Origin: Companilactobacillus heilongjiangensis
GTDB lineage: Bacteria > Bacillota > Bacilli > Lactobacillales > Lactobacillaceae
DNA: 64,000 nt
Reading direction: 5' to 3'
Assembly: GCF_000831645.3 (NCBI RefSeq)
Contig: NZ_CP012559.1
Span: 62,001-126,000 of the forward strand
A program made the translations under genes and the position numbers. The notes beneath the pieces were generated by a model, which saw only the letters and a list, made by a program, of their open reading frames with translations, was not told the origin of the DNA and did not search any database. Shown here piece by piece: positions 43,892-52,335 of the stretch (position 1 is the stretch's first letter; each line of letters begins with the position of its first letter).

Positions 43892-44687
43892 TGATAGTTT
43901 AAAAATCAGTGTCTTAGCCAGCAGCAGTTCTGGAAATGCCACTTATATCGAAACGCCCAAGCGCCGTGTCTTAGTCGATGCCGGATTGTCTGGTATCAAA
44001 ATTAAACGTGCTATGGATAGCATCGGTAAGGATATTACGAAAGTCGATTCCCTCTTTGTGACTCATGAACATACTGACCATATTCAAGGTGTCGGCGTTT
44101 TGGCCCGTCGCTATGGATTAAGTGTCTATGCTAACGAAAAGACTTGGGAAGCCATGTTGCCAAAGATTGGTAAGGTTTCTGAGGACCAGATAAATATCTT
44201 CAATCACAACAAAGTTATGTCTTTAGATGATTTGGATGTCGAAAGTTTTGCCGTTTCTCACGATGCGGTCGATCCTCAATTCTATAAGTTTTATCACAAT
44301 GGCAAGGAGTTTGTTATCTTAACTGATACAGGCTACGTGTCTGATCGAGTTCAAAAGACAATCGAGAATGCCGATGGTTATTTGATGGAATGCAACCACG
44401 ATGTTGAAATGTTGCGTGAAGGTATCTATCCATGGCCTTTGAAACAACGAATTCTCAGCGAAAAAGGTCACTTATCAAATGAAGATGGTGCCAGAACGTT
44501 GATGGACGTTATCGGTAATAATACTAAACAGATTTTCTTGGGACATTTGAGCCACGAAAACAACACCAAAGCGGCTGCCAGACAAGAGGTTACTCAAGTT
44601 TTGGAAGACCACGATTTTGGTGTGGGTCATGACTTTAAAATCAACGATACCGACCCAGCAGTGGCAGATCCGTTGATTGCATTGTAA
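43881..44687 (+). CDS. walJ: Metallo-beta-lactamase fold exonuclease WalJ (YycJ)
   Basis: 268 aa, GTG start at 43881 (GGAG upstream). MBL metal motif THEHTDHIQG, then a His in SHDAVDPQF, Asp in ILTDTGY and final His in LGHLSHEN. YycJ proteins are 5'-3' DNA exonucleases linked to mismatch repair and the cell cycle. Last gene of the wal operon before a PE. Confidence 0.92.
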   Translation: MPNDDSLKISVLASSSSGNATYIETPKRRVLVDAGLSGIKIKRAMDSIGKDITKVDSLFVTHEHTDHIQGVGVLARRYGLSVYANEKTWEAMLPKIGKVSEDQINIFNHNKVMSLDDLDVESFAVSHDAVDPQFYKFYHNGKEFVILTDTGYVSDRVQKTIENADGYLMECNHDVEMLREGIYPWPLKQRILSEKGHLSNEDGARTLMDVIGNNTKQIFLGHLSHENNTKAAARQEVTQVLEDHDFGVGHDFKINDTDPAVADPLIAL

Positions 44688-44755
44688 AAAGTGAACAATT
44701 TAATCATAAGTCGTTCATAAATTTTTCATATTTCAACGGTATATTAGAATTAATG

Positions 44756-45029
44756 AATGTGGGGTGTATAGTTGATGCCGTCTCCAGATCTGATAGTATT
44801 CCCCTGCTGTGCGGACCGGTCCGAGCCAAAGAGCGGTCTCGAACCTCGGTTTGAAGCCTTACCAAAAAACGGTAAGTCTCCAAACACGCCCGGTGGTGTA
44901 AGAGCTAAAGCTCTAACACCACTTCCACTGCGAGTAAATACTATCAGATCTTCCGACTAGTTCTTTTTGTTGTAAATGATAATAAGCATATTTAATATTA
45001 AAAAGGACCTATTAACTAGCACGATGCAT
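44756..45029. mobile_element. Eroded MITE-like element carrying a PE
   Basis: The right terminal repeat AACTAGCACGATGCAT (45014-45029) and a mutated left end (GTGGGGTGTATAGTTGA, from 44758) surround a PE. The interior is AT-rich and diverged; no target duplication is clear. Confidence 0.5.
44775..44961 (-). repeat. Palindromic element PE, full copy
   Basis: Arms CAGATCTGATAGTATTC and AATACTATCAGATCTT, a variant that still pairs. GAACCTCGGTTTGAAGC (44841-44857) is an uninterrupted exact IS110 target. Hairpin 1 is GGTGTAAGAGC TAAA GCTCTAACACC. Confidence 0.88.
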
Positions 45030-45057
45030 TAGTAAATATGTGGGGAAGTGAAAATGT

Positions 45058-46431
45058 ATGAATAATGACAATAACGACAAATCTGAATCAAGAGTAGAAG
45101 AAAAGAAGCGTGGTTCCACTAAGAATTCTGGGAATGGTTCTTTGCTTAAGACGGGAATTGTAGCATTTATCTCCGCCGCTTTAGGTGTGGTAATTGCTTT
45201 TGCAGGATTCACATATTTCGGCAATAACTCTTCCGATACAGCTAGTGTCGGCAATACCGCCGGAACAACTCAAGTTAGCAATACGAAGGTAAATACATCC
45301 AGTTCAATGTCTGGAGCTTACAAGAAAGTTAATGGAGCTGTCGTTTCCGTTATCAACTTGCAGAAACAAAAGGAACAGAGTTCTGGTGATGGCAGTATTT
45401 CATCCATTTTTGGTGATTTGTTTGGAGATAGTGGTTCTTCGTCAGACAGCTCTTCATCAGATGATGCTCAAGGCCAAGCTGATGAGAATGGCAACAGTGG
45501 CGATTCCAACTCCAATTCTTCAAATAACAGTAAATTGCAAGAGTACAGTGAAGGTTCCGGTGTAATCTATGCTAAACAAAATGGTAAAGGTTATATCGTA
45601 ACTAACAACCACGTTGTTTCTGGTTCTGATTCACTAGAAATCATTTTGGAAGACGGGACTAAAGTAGCTGCTAAATTAGTTGGTACTGATACAGCAACTG
45701 ACTTGGCTGTCTTGGAGATTCCTGGCAGTAAAGTGCCCGCTACAGCTTCATTTGGTAACTCAGACAACGTTTCACCCGGTGACCCTGTAATTGCTATTGG
45801 TTCGCCATTAGGTAGTGAATACGCAACGACAGTTACTCAAGGTATCATTTCAGCTACCAACAGAACTGTGACAACTCAAGACCAAAATACTGGACAAGCA
45901 ACCGGACAGGCAACTGTTTTACAAACTGATGCCGCAATTAATCCCGGTAATTCAGGTGGTCCGTTAGTTAATGCAGCTGGTCAAATCGTTGGTATTAACT
46001 CAATGAAATTGGCTTCAAGCACCGATGGTTCTTCAGTTGAAGGGATGGGCTTCGCTATTCCAAGTAACGAAGTGGTTAAGATTATCAATCAATTAGTTGC
46101 CAATGGTAAAGTTGAACGTCCATCACTCGGTATCAAAGTCTTGGACCTTGATCAAATTACTGATGATTCACAATCAAGCTTGAAGTTGCCAAGCAGCGTA
46201 ACTAAAGGTGTCGTTGTTTACAGTACAACCTCAGGATCAGTCGCTAAAGCCGCTGGTATGAAGAAGTACGATGTAATCGTGAAATTGGGTGACAAGACCG
46301 TAACGTCCGTTGCAGACTTGCATACAGCCTTATATTCACATTCAGTTGGTGATACTGTAAGTATTCAATATTACAGAAATGGTAAATTGAATACAGCCAA
46401 GGTTCACTTAACAAAGCAAACAACCGAATAA
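45058..46431 (+). CDS. htrA: Serine protease HtrA (DegP-like)
   Basis: 457 aa. Cytoplasmic start, one membrane helix (about 32-52), a low-complexity Ser/Asp/Asn linker (105-160), a trypsin-like domain with catalytic His185 (VTNNHVVSG), Asp215 (TATDLAVLE) and Ser299 (NPGNSGGPL), and a C-terminal PDZ domain (about 345-450). Membrane-anchored quality-control protease. ATG has GGGGAAGTGA upstream. Placed after walJ as in many lactobacilli. Confidence 0.96.
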   Translation: MNNDNNDKSESRVEEKKRGSTKNSGNGSLLKTGIVAFISAALGVVIAFAGFTYFGNNSSDTASVGNTAGTTQVSNTKVNTSSSMSGAYKKVNGAVVSVINLQKQKEQSSGDGSISSIFGDLFGDSGSSSDSSSSDDAQGQADENGNSGDSNSNSSNNSKLQEYSEGSGVIYAKQNGKGYIVTNNHVVSGSDSLEIILEDGTKVAAKLVGTDTATDLAVLEIPGSKVPATASFGNSDNVSPGDPVIAIGSPLGSEYATTVTQGIISATNRTVTTQDQNTGQATGQATVLQTDAAINPGNSGGPLVNAAGQIVGINSMKLASSTDGSSVEGMGFAIPSNEVVKIINQLVANGKVERPSLGIKVLDLDQITDDSQSSLKLPSSVTKGVVVYSTTSGSVAKAAGMKKYDVIVKLGDKTVTSVADLHTALYSHSVGDTVSIQYYRNGKLNTAKVHLTKQTTE

Positions 46432-46433
46432 TG

Positions 46434-46612
46434 GTCGTCTCCGGGTACAAGTGATCTTTTGCCGCTATGGGGACCGGTGCGAGCCAAGGTCTCGCACCTC
46501 GATTTGAAGCCTTGCCAGAGTTCGGCAAGTCTCCAAACTCGTCCCGTGGTGTAATGGCTAAAGCCATAACGCCACCTCCATTGCAGGCAAAAATCACTTG
46601 TACCCTCCATCT
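46434..46612 (-). repeat. Palindromic element PE, full copy with distinct arms
   Basis: Starts 3 bp after the htrA stop. Arms GGTACAAGTGATCTTTTGCC and GGCAAAAATCACTTGTACC are unrelated in sequence to most copies but pair with each other. Hairpin 3 is GGTGCGAGCC AAG GTCTCGCACC and hairpin 1 GGTGTAATGGC TAAA GCCATAACGCC. Confidence 0.88.
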
Positions 46613-46666
46613 AAGAAATATATTTAAATTAGACGTTAAGCTATAGTCGTAAAATATAGAGTTCAA

Positions 46667-46708
46667 AAAGCGTGAAACCGTACAATCAGGGTTTCACGCT
46701 TTTTTTTG
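46667..46708 (+). terminator. Rho-independent terminator after htrA/PE
   Basis: AAAGCGTGAAACC pairs with GGTTTCACGCTTT, then T6. Confidence 0.88.
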
Positions 46709-46767
46709 AACTTTAATGTACATTTTGGATATTTATTTCGACTTTTCAGAAAACTAATAAACAGGAG

Positions 46768-46864
46768 TTATCCACAGATGTTAATAACTTGTGTATAAGT
46801 GCCAAAAATTAAGAAAAACCGTTGTAGAAAAGTTATCCACAAAATTACCCACAGCTGTGTATAT
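46768..46864 (+). promoter_or_regulatory. DnaA-box cluster upstream of rlmH
   Basis: Consensus TTATCCACA at 46768-46776 and 46833-46841; TTACCCACA at 46845-46853; TTATACACA on the - strand at 46790-46798 and ATATACACA at 46856-46864. Five boxes in 97 bp of AT-rich DNA. No dnaA/dnaN genes or DNA-unwinding element is evident, so a DnaA titration or regulatory site is likelier than oriC. Confidence 0.75.
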
Positions 46865-47050
46865 CTTTTCAAAAATATCTCCAGTTGCTAGTATAATGGC
46901 CGATATTTCAGGAATGATAAGTGTTACACAAAAACAGACAAACTTTTATTTTTCTGTGCACAAATAAAAACTCATGATAATTCGTATTTTGAAAATTAAT
47001 TTGGAAATTAAACGATAATTTCGTATGATAAATAACGAGGAGATTTTGCT

Positions 47051-47530
47051 ATGAATATTAAAATTGTTACCGTTGGAAAGTTAAAAGAAAAGTACTTCAA
47101 AGCTGGTATAGCAGAGTATGCCAAGCGTTTAGGCGCCTTTTGTAAGTTTCAAATTGTTGAGTGTCCGGATGAAAAAGCTCCTGAAAGTTTGAGTGAAGCT
47201 CAGGATCTCAAAGTGAAACAAATCGAAGGAGAACGAATATTAGGCAAAATTAAGGATAAGGAATATGTGATTTTGCTCGATTTACGTGGAAAAGAACTCA
47301 CTTCTGAGGAAATGGCCAAAAAAATCGATGACTTATCCACATATGGAACTTCTGATATCACTTTTGTAATTGGTGGATCATTAGGAGTTAGCCCCGAAGT
47401 TACTAAACGGGCTGATTACAGCATCTGTTTTGGTAAGTTTACGTTGCCACATCAATTGATGCGTTTGGTATTGACTGAACAAATCTATCGTTCATTCATG
47501 ATTATTAATCATCGAACATATCACAAGTAA
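47051..47530 (+). CDS. rlmH: 23S rRNA pseudouridine-1915 N3-methyltransferase RlmH
   Basis: 159 aa SPOUT methyltransferase: [20 protein letters not shown] start, SAM knot [13 protein letters not shown] and [20 protein letters not shown], ending INHRTYHK (the family's terminal YHK is kept). ATG follows GAGGAG. Position after htrA is conserved. A DnaA-box cluster lies in its promoter region. Confidence 0.96.
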   Translation: MNIKIVTVGKLKEKYFKAGIAEYAKRLGAFCKFQIVECPDEKAPESLSEAQDLKVKQIEGERILGKIKDKEYVILLDLRGKELTSEEMAKKIDDLSTYGTSDITFVIGGSLGVSPEVTKRADYSICFGKFTLPHQLMRLVLTEQIYRSFMIINHRTYHK

Positions 47531-47532
47531 AA

Positions 47533-47719
47533 GGTTCCGCCAGAGACCGACAATAATGTAGTTCTGCGCTATGGGGACCGGTCCGAGCCAAAGTGCGGTC
47601 TCGAACCTCGATTTTGAACTTCGCAAAGTACGCGAATTTCAAAACTCGCCCCGTGGTGTAAGAGCTAAAGCTCTAACGCCACCTTCACAGCGGACTACAT
47701 TATTGTCGGTCTCCGGCTA
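47533..47719 (-). repeat. Palindromic element PE, full copy after rlmH
   Basis: Begins 3 bp after the rlmH stop. Arms GAGACCGACAATAATGTAG and CTACATTATTGTCGGTCTC. Hairpin 2 variant: TTTTGAACTTCGC AAAGTAC GCGAATTTCAAAA. Confidence 0.88.
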
Positions 47720-47733
47720 GAGTATTCTAAATA

Positions 47734-47792
47734 TGAATACTCCCAGCTCTTCCGACTAATTAATCGTTAATAATTGAATGTAAAAATATTTA
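47734..47792 (-). repeat. Fragment of a second PE and MITE tail
   Basis: GAATACTCCCAGCTCTTCCG then ACTAATTAATCGTTAATAAT and TGAATGTAAAAATATTT are the right arm of a reverse PE followed by the MITE interior, as at 17.58 kb. Confidence 0.6.
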
Positions 47793-47797
47793 ATTAT

Positions 47798-47842
47798 TGA
47801 AAAAATAAGACAGGAATCCGATTTGGGATTGCCTGTCTTGTT
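47798..47842 (-). terminator. Terminator of the PhzF-family gene
   Basis: On the - strand AAGACAGGCAATCCC pairs with GGATTCCTGTCTT, followed by ATTTTTTC. Confidence 0.8.
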
Positions 47843-47860
47843 TGATATTGAAGATATAAA

Positions 47861-48760
47861 TTATAAATAAATATTAGTATAAAAGGCAATCACTGCATCA
47901 CCGACAATCTGAATTTTAACCGGTTGACCGTGATCCAGATGGACTCGAACCAACATGGTTCCGGGTCTTTTTATTTTTTCACCTTGAACGATTGAAAATT
48001 CAAAGGTATCGCCGTGTGTTTCGACTAAATTATATTTGATGAGGTAAGCACCCAAAGGTCCGTTGGCATTGCCAGTTACGGGATCTTCGTTGATACCGCT
48101 GGCTGGTGAAAACATGCGGCCGTGTATCAATTCTTTTTTATCTGGTGTGGCGAAAAAGACGTAATATCCGTTGCAATTAATGTCTGGCGTGATAGCTTTT
48201 AGTGCTTCTAAATCAGGAGTTAAATTGTCGAGTGTCTGTTGATTATCGACTGCGATCATGACTTTGGCTGCACCGGTTGAGGCAATTGCCATTGGAAATT
48301 TAAGATTGCGTTGTTGTTCAGAAATTCCCAAGGCCTTGAGAATACGTAATTGGATTTCAGCAGCTAAAGGTTCATCAACCGATATTTGACCTTGAGTCAT
48401 AGTGATTTGATAAGTATCGCCAGTTTTCAAAATATCAATTGGAAGGTTGCCCGCACCAGTTTCTTGAACGATAGTTTGTGATGGTAAATTATTTTCGACC
48501 GCCCAAGCAAAATTAGCGCCAATCGTGGCATGACCGCAGATTGGGACTTCAGTTGTAGGTGTGAAAAAACGAATTCGAATGTCAGCTTCGTCAGTCGTTG
48601 AGGGAAGAATAAAGGCAGTTTCCGAGTTATTCATTTCCCGAGCAATTTGTTGCATTTGTTTTTCGGTTAATCCATCAGCGTTTGTGACTACTCCAGCAGG
48701 GTTGCCAGCTAACTTAGTTTTTGTGAAGGCATCGACTTGATAAACGTGATAATTTTTCAT
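47861..48760 (-). CDS. PhzF-family isomerase/epimerase-like protein
   Basis: 299 aa from ATG 48760 (AAGGAG upstream; the longer frame to 48796 has no site). Two-fold diaminopimelate-epimerase-like fold: VDAFTKTKLAGNPAGVV, catalytic Glu in NNSETAFIL, RFFTPTTEVPICGHATIG and GINEDPVTGNANGPLGAYL. Function outside phenazine producers is unknown; it may act on a small cyclic or dienol acid. Confidence 0.9.
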   Translation of the reverse strand: MKNYHVYQVDAFTKTKLAGNPAGVVTNADGLTEKQMQQIAREMNNSETAFILPSTTDEADIRIRFFTPTTEVPICGHATIGANFAWAVENNLPSQTIVQETGAGNLPIDILKTGDTYQITMTQGQISVDEPLAAEIQLRILKALGISEQQRNLKFPMAIASTGAAKVMIAVDNQQTLDNLTPDLEALKAITPDINCNGYYVFFATPDKKELIHGRMFSPASGINEDPVTGNANGPLGAYLIKYNLVETHGDTFEFSIVQGEKIKRPGTMLVRVHLDHGQPVKIQIVGDAVIAFYTNIYL

Positions 48761-48922
48761 GATTTCTGACTCCTTAAAGAGAAATAAATAGACCACTATG
48801 TAAATAAATTATAATTGTAAAGGTTTCGTAATATTTACGAAAATTCGTTGCTTCCTTATATGTATGAATTATAAACTTAACATGAATATAAGTAAGAATA
48901 TTCTTCAGTGGAGATGGATATA

Positions 48923-50269
48923 ATGAAAAAAAGAAATAATATTTTAGTAGCATCAGCAGTTGCCATCATGCTAGCACCAGCTGCTTTGAATGCTCTACCA
49001 CAACAAACAGTGGATGCCAGTGCTGTGGGAACTGTCGCCACTACAACGCCAGTTTATAACGCAAGTGGTAAACAAACAGGTCAAACTTTGCCAAGTGGAA
49101 GTAAGTGGCAATTAGGTCAACAAGAAACCATCAACGGAGTAGCTCATTACTTAATTGGTACAAATGAGTATATTCCAGCTTCAGTTGTTACAAATGTTAC
49201 TGGAGCAACAAACTCTGTTGATCCTGAATTTGGACCAGCCATCACATATAATACTAATCCCGATGCTGGAAAAACTGTTACAGCTAATCAAAAGTTAGGA
49301 ATTGTTGACCGTTATGGTAACGAAACAGGAACTTCTTTACCAGCTGGTAGCCGTTGGGTTATTGGTGAAGTAATGCATGCCAACCGTATGGTTTACTACC
49401 AAGTCGGAAATAATCAATACATTCAATCACTCGATGTAACCATTGATGGTGAAAATGACAATAACAACTCAAATACTGCTGCCGATAATTATGTTGAAAC
49501 AGACGGTAACTTTGGCAAGACTGGTACCATAACTCAAGTCGCTGCCGTAGTTAACGATCAAGGTACAAATACCGGAATTGTTTTGCCAGTTAATAGTTCA
49601 TGGAAACTTGGAAAAGCTATGCACCGTGACAAGCAAACATTCTATCAAGTTGCTACTAACGAATGGGTCTCATTTGCCGATATGTCAGTTGCTAGTTCAA
49701 CAACTACAAATAACAATACAGACTATTCTGGAAATGGTAGTTACATCACGTCTGGATCAACAGATGCAGGTAAGACCGGAACAGTTACAGTTACAACCGA
49801 TATCGTAAATGGTCACGGTGATAATACTGGAAAAACTGTACCAGTAGGTAGTAAGTGGATTCTTGGTGGAGATATTTTACATTATGACAAGCAAACGTAC
49901 TATCAAATCGCTACAAACGAATATATTTCAGTTGCCTATGTAAATATTGCTGACGATACAACAACATCTACACCAACAACAAATACCAATACAAATTCAA
50001 GCATGCCAACACCTGGCAATGGTTTGATTGCTACAACAAAGAAAAATATCCAAACATATAACACAGCAACTAACAGATATGATCAAAGCTTACCAGCTAA
50101 TACATCATGGAAAATTAGTAAATTAGTTGTTAACAAATATGGTTCATATTGGGGTCAAGTTGGAACAAACGATTGGGTTTGGATCTCTGATGTTAACTTG
50201 AACGGTGGATTGAACTTGAAGTCAAATTCATATTACGAACCAGAATTTGGTACAAGCATTATTAAATAA
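48923..50269 (+). CDS. Secreted SLAP-domain surface protein with five repeats
   Basis: 448 aa from ATG 48923 (GGAGATGG upstream). Signal peptide MKKRNNILVASAVAIMLAPA with cleavage near VDASA. Five SLAP-like units (about 35-90, 115-175, 205-265, 285-345, 365-430) share TLPSGSKWQLG-type strands and end Y-Q-(V/I)-(G/A)-T-N-E-(Y/W)-(I/V)-x-x-x-D/Y-V. Linkers are rich in Thr/Asn. Cell-wall bound structural or adhesive protein; a shorter relative is at 31.8 kb. Confidence 0.88.
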   Translation: MKKRNNILVASAVAIMLAPAALNALPQQTVDASAVGTVATTTPVYNASGKQTGQTLPSGSKWQLGQQETINGVAHYLIGTNEYIPASVVTNVTGATNSVDPEFGPAITYNTNPDAGKTVTANQKLGIVDRYGNETGTSLPAGSRWVIGEVMHANRMVYYQVGNNQYIQSLDVTIDGENDNNNSNTAADNYVETDGNFGKTGTITQVAAVVNDQGTNTGIVLPVNSSWKLGKAMHRDKQTFYQVATNEWVSFADMSVASSTTTNNNTDYSGNGSYITSGSTDAGKTGTVTVTTDIVNGHGDNTGKTVPVGSKWILGGDILHYDKQTYYQIATNEYISVAYVNIADDTTTSTPTTNTNTNSSMPTPGNGLIATTKKNIQTYNTATNRYDQSLPANTSWKISKLVVNKYGSYWGQVGTNDWVWISDVNLNGGLNLKSNSYYEPEFGTSIIK

Positions 50270-50323
50270 TACATTTATGAGATACATCTTCAGAAATGAA
50301 GGTGTATTTTTTTTGTGTTCTTT

Positions 50324-50503
50324 GCCTGCCGCCGGGGATTGCCAGAGAATTTTCACCTGCTATGGGACCGGCTCGAGCCAAAGGGCGGTCTCGACCCTCG
50401 ATTTTGAGCTGAAGTTCGCGTCTCAAAATTCGTCCTGTGGTGTAAGTGCTAAAGCACTAACGCCACCTCCATTGCGGGTGAAATTCTCTGGCAATCCCTG
50501 GCT
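50324..50503 (-). repeat. Palindromic element PE, full copy
   Basis: Arms GGATTGCCAGAGAATTTTCA and TGAAATTCTCTGGCAATCC. Hairpin 3: GACCGGCTCGAGCC AAAGGGCGGTCTCGACCC; hairpin 2 is shortened (GATTTTGAGC...GTCTCAAAATTC). Confidence 0.85.
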
Positions 50504-50510
50504 AGTGTTT

Positions 50511-50835
50511 CTGTTAATTTACTGCTAGTTATCTGTTAGTTTTGAATTCATAGCATACTTGGAATGTTGATGTATAAGGATTTTGAGTAACAAATTATCT
50601 GTCAGTTTACTGCTAATTACTGCTAGTTATCTGTTAGTTTTGAATTCAAAGCATACTTGGAATGTTGATGTATAAGGATTTTGAGTAACAAATTATCTGT
50701 CAGTTTACTGCTAATTACTGCTAATTACTGCTAGTTATCTGTTAGCTTGAAATTCAAATCATACTTAGAATACTGATATATAAGTATTTTGAGCAACAAA
50801 TTATCTGTTAATTATCTGTTAGTTTTGAATTTAAA
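50511..50835 (+). repeat. Nested tandem repeat, units of 88, 98 and 108 bp
   Basis: Units start at 50511, 50599 and 50697, with a partial fourth at 50805. Each has TAGTTATCTGTTAG, GAATTCA, CATACTTGGAATGTTGATG and GAGTAACAAATTAT. Successive units carry 0, 1 and 2 extra copies of the 10-mer CTGCTAATTA, so they grow by exactly 10 bp. No ORF. Confidence 0.9.
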
Positions 50836-50900
50836 ATATTTCAGTTATTGAATTGACAGTTAAAAAGATTCCAACCAAACATCAGATAAAAAAACACCCT

Positions 50901-51080
50901 AGCCTTCGGTTGTCAGTAATGCAGACCGCAGTGCAAGTGGCGTTATAGCAGCGGTTTTCTGCTATTACACCACCGACGTATTTTGAGATTCGCGGTTTTT
51001 GCGAAGCTCAAAATCGAGGTTCGAGACCTTGGCTTGCACCGGTCGCACAGCAGGCTGCATTACTGACAACCGGAGGCGGC
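50901..51080 (+). repeat. Palindromic element PE, full copy
   Basis: Arms GGTTGTCAGTAATGCAGACC and GGCTGCATTACTGACAACC. Hairpin 1 is changed to GTGGCGTTATAGCAGCGG with TGCTATTACACCAC; ATCGAGGTTCGAGACC follows hairpin 2. Confidence 0.87.
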
Positions 51081-51144
51081 AATAAAAAAATAATTTCAAT
51101 AATTAAGATTTTTTTTAAATGTTTTTAACCTTTATCTATCAATA

Positions 51145-51161
51145 TTGGAAACGATTTCCAA
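51145..51161. promoter_or_regulatory. cre-like / LacI-family operator before argC
   Basis: TTGGAAACGATTTCCAA is a perfect inverted repeat centred on CG, resembling the CcpA cre site with one extra base per arm. It lies 132 bp upstream of argC. Confidence 0.5.
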
Positions 51162-51292
51162 CCAAAAACAACATTAAAGAAATAATTATTTGATTAGAAA
51201 AATGCTTGTTATTTCTAATAATCAGGCGTACTCTAACTATTAATTTCTACGAACGAAAAGTAGAACAAAGACGTCAAGAAAGGATGATACGT

Positions 51293-52318
51293 ATGAATGT
51301 TGGTCTTGTCGGCGTTACTGGTTATAGCGGTAGCGTCTTGTACGAACTATTATTGCATCACCCAGAAGTTGATTCGGTCAACCTCTATGGGCATGCACAA
51401 TCGGAAATAAAATCTTTAGAATCGGTCCTACCTCAACTACGACGACGAGCTAACATTTTGCCTTATGATCCTGCTGATATCATGAAGAACAATCAAATGG
51501 TATTTTTCGCAACATCTGCTGGTGTTACCACTGAATTAGCCAAGCCGTTTATTGACAAGGACTTTCCAGTGATTGATCTAGCCGGAGACTTTCGATTGAA
51601 GTCACGTGACGTATACAAAAAATGGTATAAGAAGGATGCTCCAGAAATGAAGTATCTTGAAAAGTCACATTATGGATTAGCTGATTTTACTAGCTCAAAG
51701 GGTGTAACTTATGTTTCTAACCCGGGATGCTACGCTACAGCGACAATTTTAGCTTTAGCGCCATTAGTTAAAAATCATCTGATTGATCCAACTTCAATCG
51801 TAGTGGATGCCAAATCTGGTACATCCGGTGCGGGAAAGAAATTGAGTGAATTAACTCATTTCAGCCAAACAAATGAAAATCTGCAACTGTATAAGGTAAA
51901 TCAACATCAACATATTCCAGAAATCGTTCAACAATTAAAACTTTGGGACAATGACGTACCTTATATTCAGTTCACAACAACTTTATTACCACTGACACGT
52001 GGAATAATGGCCAGTTGCTACATCAAGGCAAGGCCTGAGATAACTGAAGAGGATGTCCGAAAGTCCTTTAATCAAACTTACTCAGCTGATACCTTTGTGA
52101 ATGCTACTGAAGGAGTTTTCCCAACACTTAAACAAGTTGTCGGAACTAACTTCTGTGACATCGGTTATCAATTAAACCCTGTTACCCATCAAATTGTCGT
52201 AGTCAGTGTAATTGATAACCTCCTAAAAGGTGCAGCCGGGCAAGCAATTCAAAACTTTAACCAAATGTTTGAATACGAGCCAGGTCTAGGATTGGATTTA
52301 ATTCCAACCTTGCCATAA
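51293..52318 (+). CDS. argC: N-acetyl-gamma-glutamyl-phosphate reductase
   Basis: 341 aa; start at ATG 51293, with AAAGGAT upstream. NADPH site VGLVGVTGYSGSVLYELL, catalytic Cys in VSNPGCYATATILAL, and C-terminal His region LPLTRGIMASCY. Third step of arginine synthesis. First gene of argCJBD. Confidence 0.95.
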   Translation: MNVGLVGVTGYSGSVLYELLLHHPEVDSVNLYGHAQSEIKSLESVLPQLRRRANILPYDPADIMKNNQMVFFATSAGVTTELAKPFIDKDFPVIDLAGDFRLKSRDVYKKWYKKDAPEMKYLEKSHYGLADFTSSKGVTYVSNPGCYATATILALAPLVKNHLIDPTSIVVDAKSGTSGAGKKLSELTHFSQTNENLQLYKVNQHQHIPEIVQQLKLWDNDVPYIQFTTTLLPLTRGIMASCYIKARPEITEEDVRKSFNQTYSADTFVNATEGVFPTLKQVVGTNFCDIGYQLNPVTHQIVVVSVIDNLLKGAAGQAIQNFNQMFEYEPGLGLDLIPTLP

Positions 52319-52335
52319 ATTAGGAGGATTTTTTT

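Noticed and set aside
46768-46864. Chromosomal origin oriC
   Set aside because: dnaA and dnaN are not adjacent and no unwinding element next to the boxes was found, so it is recorded only as a DnaA-box cluster.
50511-50835. Possible CRISPR array
   Set aside because: The units are tandem without unique spacers, and no cas genes are near.
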